Shown in pieces: positions 10,712-18,936 of a stretch of 64,000 nucleotides of DNA (the first letter of the stretch is position 1; each line of letters begins with the position of its first letter). Both the position numbers and the translations under genes were made by a program. The notes under the pieces are model-generated. The model saw nothing but the letters and a program-made list of their open reading frames with translations, was not told the origin of the DNA and did no database searches. The DNA lies in NCBI GenBank assembly GCA_013791955.1, contig VMSW01000007.1:248001-312000 (forward strand). The letters run 5' to 3'. The DNA comes from Propionicimonas sp. (lineage in GTDB: Bacteria > Actinomycetota > Actinomycetes > Propionibacteriales > Propionibacteriaceae).

Positions 10712-10727
10712 GGGTCGATCGCGACCC
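10712..10727. promoter_or_regulatory. Small inverted repeat between divergent genes
   Basis: GGGTCG, four bases, CGACCC: six-base perfect arms in the 183-base region between the divergent mannosyltransferase and lipoprotein genes. It may be an operator or chance; no regulator is encoded beside it. Confidence 0.25.
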
Positions 10728-10795
10728 GTTTCGCGACGCAACACCTCGGGTCAGGGTGCGGCTGATAGCAGGACCGATCTAGCAAGGAGAAGGTC

Positions 10796-11377
10796 ATGGC
10801 AGTTGCAGCGCGCCTACAGCGAACCGCTCGATTCCGGCACCCGGGAATCAGCTCCAGGCCGGTGCAGGCGCTCCTGCTCGCCGGGCTTCTGCTCACCATG
10901 TCGGGCTGTGTCTTCGGCGGCAACACCGGGGGTACTTGGGGTGCCCCCGAACGTCCGGCCACCCCACCGGACGCCCAGGTGGTCGGCAAGTGGATCGCTG
11001 GGACTGGCGCCTCCAGCTGGGTCGATGACGCTGGTAACACCCAGTTCAGTGCTGGCACCGGGCAGATCCTCAACATCACCGCTGAGGGCAGCTTCTCCGA
11101 TTCCAGCCTGATCAATCCCGCGCCCTACATCGACGGATTCTTCTTCCTTGACAACGGGGTGGCCACCACTGACGGCAGCCAGCTCACCTTGGCCGCCACT
11201 GCCCGCTCTGGTCTGGTTCGCCACGCCGGGCAGTCGAACTGGGTGCCCGGCGAGATCAGTGCCTCGCCAGCGACCAGGTCGTACAACTGGCGGTTGCAGG
11301 CGTCCGGGCAGGTCTTCGACCTGTGCCTGACTCCACTGGACGGCTCCACCGAGGAAGCCTGCTACGGGAAGATGTAG
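10796..11377 (+). CDS. Putative lipoprotein of unknown function
   Basis: A 193-residue protein with a lipoprotein signal: a long basic N-region, a hydrophobic core (ALLLAGLLLTM) and the lipobox MSGC with C38 as the acylated cysteine. A glycine/threonine/proline-rich linker follows, then a globular part of about 150 residues with a WIAGTGASSWVDDAGNTQFS stretch and two late cysteines (DLCL, EACYG) that may pair. The RBS AAGGAGAAGG sits just before the ATG. I do not recognise the domain; the pattern suggests a small extracytoplasmic beta-rich domain. It is transcribed divergently from the mannosyltransferase gene. Confidence 0.7.
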   Translation: MAVAARLQRTARFRHPGISSRPVQALLLAGLLLTMSGCVFGGNTGGTWGAPERPATPPDAQVVGKWIAGTGASSWVDDAGNTQFSAGTGQILNITAEGSFSDSSLINPAPYIDGFFFLDNGVATTDGSQLTLAATARSGLVRHAGQSNWVPGEISASPATRSYNWRLQASGQVFDLCLTPLDGSTEEACYGKM

Positions 11378-11449
11378 CTCAGCTGAGGCCCGATTCCCCG
11401 AGGTGGCCGGACCGGTTAGGTTGGCCACAGGAAACGAGGGGAGCGGCCG

Positions 11450-13228
11450 GTGTCGAAGCCAATGGAGGGAATGGGTGCGATCGTCACCCGCGACGGTGTC
11501 GGTTTTCGGGTGTGGGCGCCTCATGCCGAAGCCGTCTCGGTGGTGGGCAGCTTTAACGGCTGGGACGAAGCCGCAGCGCCGCTGGCGGTTGATGGGAATG
11601 GCTACTGGTACGGCTTTGTCGCGGCGGCCAGCGTGGGGCAGGAGTACAAGTTCGTCCTGCGCAATGGCGAGCAGCGCCTCGAACGGGTCGATCCCTACGC
11701 AGCCCAGGTGACCAACTCGGTGGGCAACGGCGTGATCTATGACCATGCGGCCTTCGATTGGGCTGGCGACGACTTCACCGCTCCGTCATTCAATGAGCTG
11801 GTGATCTACGAGCTGCACGCCGGCACCTTCGCCGCGACCAAAGATGGCGAGGTGGCCGACCTTGCCGACCTGGCCGGGCGGCTGGAGCATCTGGTGGCGC
11901 TCGGAGTGAATGCGCTCCAGTTGATGCCGGTGGCCGAGTTCGCTGGCGATGTTTCGTGGGGTTACAACCCGGCCCACATCTTCGCTGTGGAGAGCGCCTA
12001 CGGTGGCCCGGACGCTTTGAAGAGTCTGGTGAAGGCTGCCCACGCGGTCGGGCTCGCGGTGATTCAGGACGTGGTCTACAACCACTTCGGGCCCAGCGAC
12101 CTGAACCTGTGGCAGTTCGATGGCTGGTCAGAAAACGGCAAGGGCGGCAGCTACTTCTTCAACGACTGGCGCTCAGCTACGCCTTGGGGCGACACCCGTC
12201 CCGATTATGGGCGGGGCGAGGTGCGCCAGTTCATTCGCGACAACGCAATGAGTTGGCTGGAGAACTACCACCTCGACGGCCTGCGCTACGACATGACCCC
12301 GTACATGCGCAGCGTGGATGCCGGGGAGACCAACATTCCGGAGGGCTGGAGTCTGTGCCACTGGATCAACTCCGAAGTACGGGCCAAATATCCGCACAAG
12401 ATCCTGATCGCCGAAGACCTGCATTCCGACCCGGCGGTTAGCAGCACTGGGCCTGAGGGTGCGGCCTTCCACGCCCAGTGGGACGCCCAGTTCGTCCATC
12501 CGGTGCGCAGAGCTGTGGTCGCCGCCGACGACGCCTACCGCTCCACGGCCGAGGTGGCTAGGGCGATCACCTACTCCTATGGGGACGCCTTCTCTCGGGT
12601 GATCTACACCGAGAGCCATGACGAGGTGGCCAATGGCAAAGCGCGAGTGCCCCAAGAGATCGACGCCGGCGACCCCACTGGCTATTTCGCCCAGAAGCGC
12701 TCAACTGTCGGGGCGGGCCTGGTGCTGACCAGCCCGGGTATCCCGATGCTGTTCCAGGGTCAGGAGTTCTTGGAGGGTGGCTGGTTCCGCGACACGGTTG
12801 CCCTCGAGTGGGACCAGGACGAGTCCTTCCACGGCATCGTGAAGCTGTATCGCGATCTGATTCGGCTGCGGTTGAACCGCGACGGGCGCTCGGCTGGACT
12901 CACCGGCGGCGGCGTGCGCGTCTTCCACAACAATGACGACGCCAACCTGTTGGCCTTCCAGCGGTGGCGCGACCACGGCATTGGCGATGACGTGGTGGTG
13001 GTGGCGAACCTGACCAACACGGCCCGAGGGATGTATCGGATTGGTTTCCCGGCTCCGGGGAAGTGGCAGTTGCTGTTGAACAGCGATGCCTTGGTCTACT
13101 CCGATGCCTTTTCCGATCATCCGAGCGCTGACGTGGTGGCCAGCCAGGACGACTACGACGGACTGCAGGCCAGTGCGGAGATAACCATTGGGCCCTACTC
13201 GCTACTGATCTACGGCTGGCAGGGCTGA
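11450..13228 (+). CDS. GH13 family alpha-glucan enzyme (branching-enzyme-like)
   Basis: A 592-residue alpha-amylase-superfamily protein. An N-terminal CBM48-like domain (about 8-100, FRVWAPHAEAVSVVGSFNGW) precedes the catalytic barrel. Region I is DVVYNH, region II GLRYDMT (nucleophile D281), region III ILIAEDL (acid E322) and region IV TESHDE (D391). The C-terminal beta domain ends at residue 592. The CBM48 domain and the SHDE form of region IV favour a 1,4-alpha-glucan branching type enzyme over TreZ or a debranching enzyme. GTG start with GAGGGGAG upstream. No glg or tre gene lies nearby, so the pathway is uncertain. Confidence 0.75.
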   Translation: MSKPMEGMGAIVTRDGVGFRVWAPHAEAVSVVGSFNGWDEAAAPLAVDGNGYWYGFVAAASVGQEYKFVLRNGEQRLERVDPYAAQVTNSVGNGVIYDHAAFDWAGDDFTAPSFNELVIYELHAGTFAATKDGEVADLADLAGRLEHLVALGVNALQLMPVAEFAGDVSWGYNPAHIFAVESAYGGPDALKSLVKAAHAVGLAVIQDVVYNHFGPSDLNLWQFDGWSENGKGGSYFFNDWRSATPWGDTRPDYGRGEVRQFIRDNAMSWLENYHLDGLRYDMTPYMRSVDAGETNIPEGWSLCHWINSEVRAKYPHKILIAEDLHSDPAVSSTGPEGAAFHAQWDAQFVHPVRRAVVAADDAYRSTAEVARAITYSYGDAFSRVIYTESHDEVANGKARVPQEIDAGDPTGYFAQKRSTVGAGLVLTSPGIPMLFQGQEFLEGGWFRDTVALEWDQDESFHGIVKLYRDLIRLRLNRDGRSAGLTGGGVRVFHNNDDANLLAFQRWRDHGIGDDVVVVANLTNTARGMYRIGFPAPGKWQLLLNSDALVYSDAFSDHPSADVVASQDDYDGLQASAEITIGPYSLLIYGWQG

Positions 13229-13240
13229 CACCAGTTGGCA

Positions 13241-13364
13241 TCAGTTGGCTGAGCTCGTCGAAGCCTTCGACAAGCTCAGGGATCTGACACCAGTTGGGCT
13301 CAGGGATCTGAACAGCAGTTGGTTGCAGGGATCTGAACACAAGTTGGCTGAGCTCGTCGAAGCC
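13241..13364. repeat. Interspersed repeat cluster, family A (CTTCGACAAGCTCAG)
   Basis: It contains a near-perfect inverted repeat (GAGCTCGTCGAAG at 13251 against CTTCGACAAGCTC at 13265) and three direct units starting CAGGGATCTG at 13277, 13301 and 13326. Both ends carry AGTTGGCTGAGCTCGTCGAA. Related clusters lie at 18757-18931 and 32551-32717. Confidence 0.85.
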
Positions 13365-13381
13365 CCTGTCCGCGGGCGAGT

Positions 13382-13387
13382 TAGGTT
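13382..13387 (+). promoter_or_regulatory. -10 hexamer, probable leaderless promoter of the MATE gene
   Basis: TAGGTT lies six bases before the GTG start at 13394, with no Shine-Dalgarno sequence. Confidence 0.4.
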
Positions 13388-13393
13388 TGGCCA

Positions 13394-14731
13394 GTGCGCG
13401 CCACCAACCAAAGCCGGGAGATTCTGGCGCTGGCCGTCCCGGCCTTCCTGGCATTGGTGGCCGAGCCGCTATTCCTGCTGGCCGACACGGCGATCATCGG
13501 CCACCTTGGCACCGCTCAACTCGCGGGGCTCGGGGTCGCCAGCGCGATCCTGCTGACCGCAGCGAATCTCTTCGTCTTCCTGGCCTACGGCACCACTTCG
13601 ATCGTGGCCCGGCAGGTCGGTGCCGGGTTGCGGCGGTCCGCCGTCGGCGCTGGGCTGGACGGGGTCTGGCTCGCTGTCGGGCTGGGGGCGGTGGTGGCAG
13701 TGGCGGTGTGGGCGGCAGCAGACCCGCTGTGCGCGGTGTTTGGTGCCTCGGAGGCGGCCGCGACTCAGGCAGTCATTTACTTGCGGATCTCGGCGGGTGG
13801 CATCCCGGGGATGCTGGTGGCCTTGGCCGCCACCGGCGCGCTGCGCGGTTTGCAGGACACCCGCACGCCACTGGTCGCAGCAGTGGCCGGTTTCGCGGCG
13901 AATCTGGTGCTCAATCTGGTGTTCGTGTTTGGCCTCGGCTGGGGCATCGCCGGCTCCGCCTGGGGAACGGTGATCGCCCAGTCGGCGATGGCGGCTGGCC
14001 TGGTGGTGGTCCTGGTGCGGCTCGCCCGGCGGGAGGCCGCACCGCTGCGTCCGCACGTGGGTCGGGTGCTACGCGCAGCCGTCGATGGGGTGCCGCTGCT
14101 GGTCCGGACCCTTGCCCTGCGGGCGATTCTGCTGGTCACCACCTGGGTGGCCGCGGGCATGGGTGATGTGCCGTTGGCCGCCTATCAGGTAGCGGCTACC
14201 ATCTGGACGTTCCAGGCTTTCGCCCTGGACGCGCTGGCCATCGCCGCTCAAGCCCTGACCGGCAAGGCGCTCGGGGCCGGCGATGCAGCGGCCGCCCGTT
14301 CTGCCACCTCGATCATGTTGGGTTGGGGCGGCTGGGGCGGGCTCGGATTGGGCCTCGTGCTCGCTGCTTTGAGTCCGGTGCTGCCGCTCCTTTTCACCGC
14401 CGATTCCGCAGTTCAGCAGGCGCTGGCCAGCGCTCTGATCGTGGTGGGCCTGTCCGGCTGGCTGGCCGGGTTGGTGTTCGTGGTGGACGGGGTGCTGATC
14501 GGCGCCGGGGACGGAACCTGGCTGGCTAAGGCGATGGCCGCCACGTTGGCGCTCTATCTGCCGGTGGTGCTGGCGGTGCACTACAACTCAGCTGCCTTGC
14601 TGGCGCTGGGCGCCCCGATTGCGACGGCCGCATTGTGGTGCGCCTTCATCGCCCTCATGGTGATTCGCTGGGCCTTCCTATGGCACCGCGTCCGCGGCGA
14701 TGCCTGGCTAATTCTTGGGTCGGCGCGCTGA
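13394..14731 (+). CDS. MATE family efflux transporter (DinF-like)
   Basis: A 445-residue protein with twelve predicted membrane helices in two homologous halves. The opening (LALAVPAFLALVAEPLFLLADTAIIGHLG) matches the DinF branch of MATE exporters, which couple Na+ or H+ entry to drug or metabolite efflux. ALRGLQDTRTPL and FALDALAIAAQALTGKALGAG are family-typical loops. The GTG start has no RBS, but TAGGTT six bases upstream fits leaderless initiation. It stands alone between a repeat cluster and the FHA-ABC gene. The substrate is unknown. Confidence 0.9.
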   Translation: MRATNQSREILALAVPAFLALVAEPLFLLADTAIIGHLGTAQLAGLGVASAILLTAANLFVFLAYGTTSIVARQVGAGLRRSAVGAGLDGVWLAVGLGAVVAVAVWAAADPLCAVFGASEAAATQAVIYLRISAGGIPGMLVALAATGALRGLQDTRTPLVAAVAGFAANLVLNLVFVFGLGWGIAGSAWGTVIAQSAMAAGLVVVLVRLARREAAPLRPHVGRVLRAAVDGVPLLVRTLALRAILLVTTWVAAGMGDVPLAAYQVAATIWTFQAFALDALAIAAQALTGKALGAGDAAAARSATSIMLGWGGWGGLGLGLVLAALSPVLPLLFTADSAVQQALASALIVVGLSGWLAGLVFVVDGVLIGAGDGTWLAKAMAATLALYLPVVLAVHYNSAALLALGAPIATAALWCAFIALMVIRWAFLWHRVRGDAWLILGSAR

Positions 14732-14770
14732 TCCGGACCGGTCGCCACCGTGGTCAGGGTTGCCACCCTC

Positions 14771-14820
14771 GGTGATCTACAATTCTCCCCGTCGTGATAT
14801 CGCGCCGGGGGGACACCGAT
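14771..14820 (+). promoter_or_regulatory. Promoter/leader of the FHA-ABC gene, duplicated at 17454
   Basis: GGTGATCTACAAT, with a TACAAT -10 hexamer at 14778-14783, is followed by the near-palindrome CGTGATATCGCG (14793-14804) and an unusual RBS, CGGGGGGA, before ATG 14821. The same elements in the same order precede the paralogous FHA gene, so the control region was duplicated with the gene. The palindrome may be an operator. Confidence 0.5.
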
Positions 14821-17379
14821 ATGACTGAACTCGCGGTGCTGTTGCACGGCCGGACGGTGGCGCTGGGCGAATCCGGCCCATTCACGATCGGGCGCGACCC
14901 GGCGGCGAACCTGCGGGTGAATCACCGACTAGTGTCGCGGCAGCATCTGGTCCTCACCGGCGGGGGTGCGCAGTGGTCGGGCTGCGACCTGGGAGCGGCC
15001 AACGGAACCTACGTTGGCGGCAAACGAATCGATGCTGGCAGCTTCTTTGCGCTACGTCCCGGGATGGAACTCATGCTGGGTAACCCGGTCAGCGGGGTTT
15101 CGTTGCGAGTTGTCGAGGCCCCTCCTGCTGGGCGGGCGCGACGAGCGATAATCGAGGAGCGGCCGCTAGCGAGCAGCGAGTGGCAGCCGATCCGTCCAGA
15201 GCCAGAGGCACGCCCCAAACCGAGTGAAGAACCCCGCGGCGACGTGATCAGAGTGGGTCGCACCGCCGACAACGACCTTGTGCTGGATGACTCGGCGGTG
15301 AGTGGGCACCACGCCCTGGTGGTCGAGCTCGGCCCGGGCCGGCTGTTGGTGCAAGACCTGCGCTCCACCAACGGCACCTACATTGATGGCGTCCGGACCC
15401 ACTGCCAGGAAGTCGGCGAAGGCTCGATAGTCAGCTTCGGGAAGTCGTTCTTCATCGTCACCGAGGACGGTCTTGAGTCGGCCCGCCCGCTGGTGCCCGA
15501 ATCTGAAGGCGAGCCCGCCTCTCTCAGCGTTTCGCAGCTCAGCTACCGCATCGCTGATGGCTCTGGGCCGGGTCGCGAGGGCAAGTTGCTGCTCGATGGC
15601 GTCAGCTTCAGCGTCCCGCCGCGCTCGCTGCTGGCGGTGATTGGGCCCTCAGGGGCGGGCAAGTCGACACTGCTGCGCGCGATAACCGGTGCGATCAAGC
15701 CAACCAATGGCCAGGTTCTCTTCAGCGGTCTGGATATGTCGGTCTTCGCCAAGTCGGTTGCCGGACGGGTGGGGGTGGTGCCGCAGGAGGATCTGGTGCA
15801 CCGCCAACTGACCGCACGGCAGGCGCTGGACTACGCCGCCGCACTGCGTTTCCCCGACGACACTTCGCGGGCCGAACGCGCGGAGGCGGTGAACTGGGCC
15901 ATCACTGAGCTGGGTTTGCTCGAGCAGGCCGACGTCAAGGTGCGCAGCCTCTCCGGTGGCCAGCGCAAGCGGGTCAGCGCGGCGATGGAGCTGCTCACCA
16001 AACCCGATCTGCTGCTGCTCGATGAGCCGACATCGGGGCTTGATCCGAACCTGGACCGGGAGATCATGGAACTCCTGGCCGACCTGGCGCACGGCACCAA
16101 GCACAGCCCAGAGGGGCGCACAGTGGTGGTGGTCACCCACTCCACCGACAATCTGGACAAAGCCGACAACGTCCTGCTCCTTGCCCCAGGTGGACGGGTG
16201 GCCTATTTCGGCCCGCCAGCGGCGCTGACTGACTATTTCGGCGAGCGCCAGCAGGATTTGTCCTGGGCGGCCATCTATTCCCGACTGAATTCCGATCCGG
16301 AATTGGTACGGGACGAGTTCGTGGCCAGTTCGCTGTTTCGGCCAGTCGGCCAGCCGGTTGTGGCCAAGCGTCCCGGGCGGAGGCTGCGGCCGCCGCGGCG
16401 CCGCCTGCTGCCCCAGATCGCTACCTTGTTGCGCCGCCAGACCCGGCTGATGCTGAGTGACCGCTACCTGGTGCTGTTCACGATTGGGTTGCCGGTGGCA
16501 GTGGCCTTGCTCACCTTGATCGTGCAGGCCAGCAACGGCTTCCTGCCTGCCGCGATCATCGATGATGTCGGGCAGCCGAAGTCGCTGCTGGTGATTATGG
16601 CCTTCGGCTCGGTCCTGATGGGCTTGGTGCCGAGCGTGCGCCAACTGGTAACGGAGCGGGTGATCTTCGTCCATGAGGCCGGGGTGGGGGTGCGCCCGGG
16701 GGCGTATCTGATGGCCAAGGTGTTGCTGTTGGGGCTGGTTGGTGCGGTGCAGTCAGCGCTGCTGACCTCGGTGATTCTCGCGCTCAATCCACACGCCGCC
16801 AATGGGATCTTCACCTCGCTGTGGGTGGAACTCTTCCTCGCCTCTTGGGCTACCGCGTGGACGTGTGCAGCGTTGGGTCTGTTTCTATCGGGGCTAGTCA
16901 AGACCGTCGAACAGGTAATGCCGTTGATGGTGGTGCTGTTGATGCTGCAACTGGTGCTGGGCGGGGGAGTTCTGATGGTCACCAACCCCGGCATCAATGA
17001 GTTGTCGATGTTGGCGCCCGGACGTTGGGGCCTGGCGGCCGGTGCAGGCTCACTGGACTTCAACCAGAACGTGACCTGTCGGGCCGAGATACTGGTCAAA
17101 CAGACCGAAGACCGCGAAGTGAACAAGAAGGCCGTCGAAGCTACCGACCGGGCCAACCGGGAGGCTGCTGACCGGGCCAAAGACGCCGGTTTACCAAAGC
17201 CCAAAGCGCAAAAGCCGGAGCTTCGAAACACCGTGGTCGACTGCGCCACGGTCAAGGATCTGGATCCGCTCTGGGACCACACCCGGCTGGCCTGGGCCAT
17301 CAACTTGGGCGCCCTGGGTGGCTGGTTCAGTCTCGCGCTGATCGGCACCTGGGTGACGTTGCGCCGCCGGCTTCGATGA
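14821..17379 (+). CDS. ABC transporter with tandem FHA domains (Rv1747-like)
   Basis: An 852-residue fusion. FHA1 (about 19-85: IGRDPAANLRV, VSRQH, NGTYV) and FHA2 (about 142-211: VGRTADNDLVL, VSGHHA, STNGTYI) should bind phosphothreonine. An ABC ATPase follows, with Walker A GPSGAGKS (275-282), the signature LSGGQRKRVS near 377 and Walker B LLLLDEPTSGLD near 397. From about 545 to the end is an ABC-2 membrane domain with six helices. The loop before the last helix is long and charged (about 90 residues) with two cysteines. The layout matches mycobacterial Rv1747, an exporter controlled by Ser/Thr kinases. No kinase gene is in the window. ATG 14821 was chosen over 14794 because of the upstream CGGGGGGA. 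Confidence 0.88.
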   Translation: MTELAVLLHGRTVALGESGPFTIGRDPAANLRVNHRLVSRQHLVLTGGGAQWSGCDLGAANGTYVGGKRIDAGSFFALRPGMELMLGNPVSGVSLRVVEAPPAGRARRAIIEERPLASSEWQPIRPEPEARPKPSEEPRGDVIRVGRTADNDLVLDDSAVSGHHALVVELGPGRLLVQDLRSTNGTYIDGVRTHCQEVGEGSIVSFGKSFFIVTEDGLESARPLVPESEGEPASLSVSQLSYRIADGSGPGREGKLLLDGVSFSVPPRSLLAVIGPSGAGKSTLLRAITGAIKPTNGQVLFSGLDMSVFAKSVAGRVGVVPQEDLVHRQLTARQALDYAAALRFPDDTSRAERAEAVNWAITELGLLEQADVKVRSLSGGQRKRVSAAMELLTKPDLLLLDEPTSGLDPNLDREIMELLADLAHGTKHSPEGRTVVVVTHSTDNLDKADNVLLLAPGGRVAYFGPPAALTDYFGERQQDLSWAAIYSRLNSDPELVRDEFVASSLFRPVGQPVVAKRPGRRLRPPRRRLLPQIATLLRRQTRLMLSDRYLVLFTIGLPVAVALLTLIVQASNGFLPAAIIDDVGQPKSLLVIMAFGSVLMGLVPSVRQLVTERVIFVHEAGVGVRPGAYLMAKVLLLGLVGAVQSALLTSVILALNPHAANGIFTSLWVELFLASWATAWTCAALGLFLSGLVKTVEQVMPLMVVLLMLQLVLGGGVLMVTNPGINELSMLAPGRWGLAAGAGSLDFNQNVTCRAEILVKQTEDREVNKKAVEATDRANREAADRAKDAGLPKPKAQKPELRNTVVDCATVKDLDPLWDHTRLAWAINLGALGGWFSLALIGTWVTLRRRLR

Positions 17380-17453
17380 CTGGGCGCAGCTCATAAAGCC
17401 TCGCTTGAGCTGGCTGTTTCGGGGAATTCACTGTGGGGGTGGGGTAATTACCA

Positions 17454-17505
17454 TTGGTGATCTACACTTCGCGCAATCGTGATATCGCGTCGGGGGGATA
17501 CCGAT
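17454..17505 (+). promoter_or_regulatory. Duplicated promoter/leader of the stand-alone FHA gene
   Basis: It repeats the 14771-14820 leader: TTGGTGATCTACACT (TACACT at 17463-17468), CGTGATATCGCG (17478-17489) and CGGGGGGA before ATG 17506. The palindrome is identical in both copies, while the bases between -10 and palindrome have diverged. That supports selection on the element. Confidence 0.5.
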
Positions 17506-18441
17506 ATGACAGAGCTTGCGGTAGTGCTGGAAGGTCGGACGGTTGTGTTGGGGGCGACCGGGCCGTTCACCATCGGGCGGGACGTGGCGGCGAACCTGCG
17601 GGTGACGCACCGCCTGGTCTCGCGGCAGCATCTCGTCCTTACCGGTGGGGGTGCGCTGTGGTCGGGTTGCGACTTGGGCGCGGCCAACGGAACCTACCTC
17701 GAGGGTCAACGAATTGCTGCTGGCAGTTTCTTCGAGTTGCAGCCCGGGATGGAGCTCATGTTGGGCGATCCGGACGATGGGGTCTTGTTGCGATTCGTGG
17801 AGGCCGGACGGGCGCGTCGAGTGGCGATCGACGAACAGCCGGAACCGGCCAGCGAGTGGCAGCCGAGCCATTTGGACCTGCGAGCTGGGCCAAATGATGG
17901 TGAGGGATCGCGCAGTGAGGTGATCAAGGTGGGCCGCCGGGTCGACAACGACTTGGTGCTCGAAGACTCCTCGGTTAGTGGGTATCACGCGTTGGTGGTG
18001 CCGATGGACACCGGCCGACTGCTGGTGCAAGACCTGGGTTCGACCAACGGCACCTTCATCGACGGCACTCGAGCGACCTGTCAGGAAGTCGGAGTTGGCG
18101 CCATCGTCAGTTTCGGGAAATCCTCCTACCAAGTGACCGACTCCGGTCTGGTTCCGGTTCCCCCAGCGGACCGGTCGCAGCACGAGAGCGTCCCGATTGA
18201 GTCACCGGCTGAACCACCGATCGAACCACCGGTGGCTGAGTCGGCGGCTGAGTCGGCCAAGCTAGCCGAGCTGACGCCCGAACTGGAGCCCAGAGTTGAG
18301 GAGCCGGTGAAGATCGAAGACCTGAATGGCCGCCAGGAACAAGCTCACCGCGAGGGGAGTGGCAGTCTGACCGCCGTTGCCAACAGGCTCAGGACGTCAC
18401 TGCTCAGCACTTGGGAGCAGCTGCGCCACCGGGCACAGTGA
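17506..18441 (+). CDS. Tandem-FHA protein, paralogue of the FHA-ABC N-terminus
   Basis: A 311-residue protein. Its first roughly 205 residues repeat the FHA1-FHA2 region of the upstream transporter very closely (FTIGRDVAANLRVTHRLVSR, then STNGTFIDGTRATCQEVG), but it has no ABC or membrane domain. Instead it has a tail of about 100 residues rich in Glu, Pro and Ala, ending in a basic amphipathic segment (ANRLRTSLLSTWEQLRHR). It arose by tandem duplication that included the leader. Both FHA cores keep the G-R, S-x-x-H and N-G phosphothreonine-binding pattern. It could compete with the transporter for a phosphoprotein or bridge it to one; that is inference. Confidence 0.8.
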   Translation: MTELAVVLEGRTVVLGATGPFTIGRDVAANLRVTHRLVSRQHLVLTGGGALWSGCDLGAANGTYLEGQRIAAGSFFELQPGMELMLGDPDDGVLLRFVEAGRARRVAIDEQPEPASEWQPSHLDLRAGPNDGEGSRSEVIKVGRRVDNDLVLEDSSVSGYHALVVPMDTGRLLVQDLGSTNGTFIDGTRATCQEVGVGAIVSFGKSSYQVTDSGLVPVPPADRSQHESVPIESPAEPPIEPPVAESAAESAKLAELTPELEPRVEEPVKIEDLNGRQEQAHREGSGSLTAVANRLRTSLLSTWEQLRHRAQ

Positions 18442-18450
18442 GCTGGACGC

Positions 18451-18735
18451 CTACTCGGCGGCGATGGCCTCGTGGTGGCGAACCACTTCGGAGACGACGA
18501 AGTTCAACCACTTCTCGGCGAACTCCGGATCGAGATTGGCCGCCTCGGCCAGCCGGCGCAGCCGGGCAATCTGCTGCTCTTCGCGCTCGGGATCGGCCGC
18601 AGCCAGCCCGCGGGTCTTCTTCAGCACCCCAACCTGCTGGGTGATCTTGAAGCGCTCGGCGAGCAGGCAAATAATCGCGGTATCGAGATTGTCGATCGAG
18701 CCGCGTAGCCGCTCCAGGTCCGGATCACTCTGCAC
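18451..18735 (-). CDS. Chorismate mutase, AroQ type
   Basis: A 94-residue all-helical AroQ-fold protein (type II chorismate mutase), converting chorismate to prephenate for phenylalanine and tyrosine synthesis. The pattern LRGSIDNLDTAIICLLAERF, then KKTRGL, then DPEREEQQIARLRRLA matches helix 1 and the catalytic loop region (Arg, Lys, Arg-Glu). There is no signal peptide and no fused prephenate dehydratase. It starts at GTG with no RBS; TAGGCT lies six bases upstream. It converges with the FHA gene, nine bases apart. Confidence 0.85.
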   Translation of the reverse strand: MQSDPDLERLRGSIDNLDTAIICLLAERFKITQQVGVLKKTRGLAAADPEREEQQIARLRRLAEAANLDPEFAEKWLNFVVSEVVRHHEAIAAE

Positions 18736-18741
18736 GCGCTC

Positions 18742-18747
18742 AGCCTA
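18742..18747 (-). promoter_or_regulatory. -10 hexamer, probable leaderless promoter of chorismate mutase
   Basis: TAGGCT on the minus strand is six bases before the GTG start at 18735, with no Shine-Dalgarno sequence. Confidence 0.4.
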
Positions 18748-18756
18748 GAGGACGCC

Positions 18757-18931
18757 GAGCTTCGACGGGCTCAGCCAGCTTGAGGCTTCGACGGGCTCAG
18801 CCAACTTGTTCAGGTCCCTGAGCCTGTCGAAGGGTCTACCTGGAGGCTTCGACAGGCTCAGCCAGCTTGGGTTCGGTTCCCTGAGTCACCTTCACGCAGT
18901 TCCCTGAGCTTGTCGAAGGGTCGAAGGGTCG
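18757..18931. repeat. Interspersed repeat cluster, family A
   Basis: Five degenerate copies in both orientations: CTTCGACGGGCTCAGCCA (twice), CCCTGAGCCTGTCGAAGGG, CTTCGACAGGCTCAGCCA and CCCTGAGCTTGTCGAAGGG. Opposed copies could fold into long hairpins between the chorismate mutase promoter and the 3' end of cysK. Confidence 0.88.
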
Positions 18932-18936
18932 GCCAA

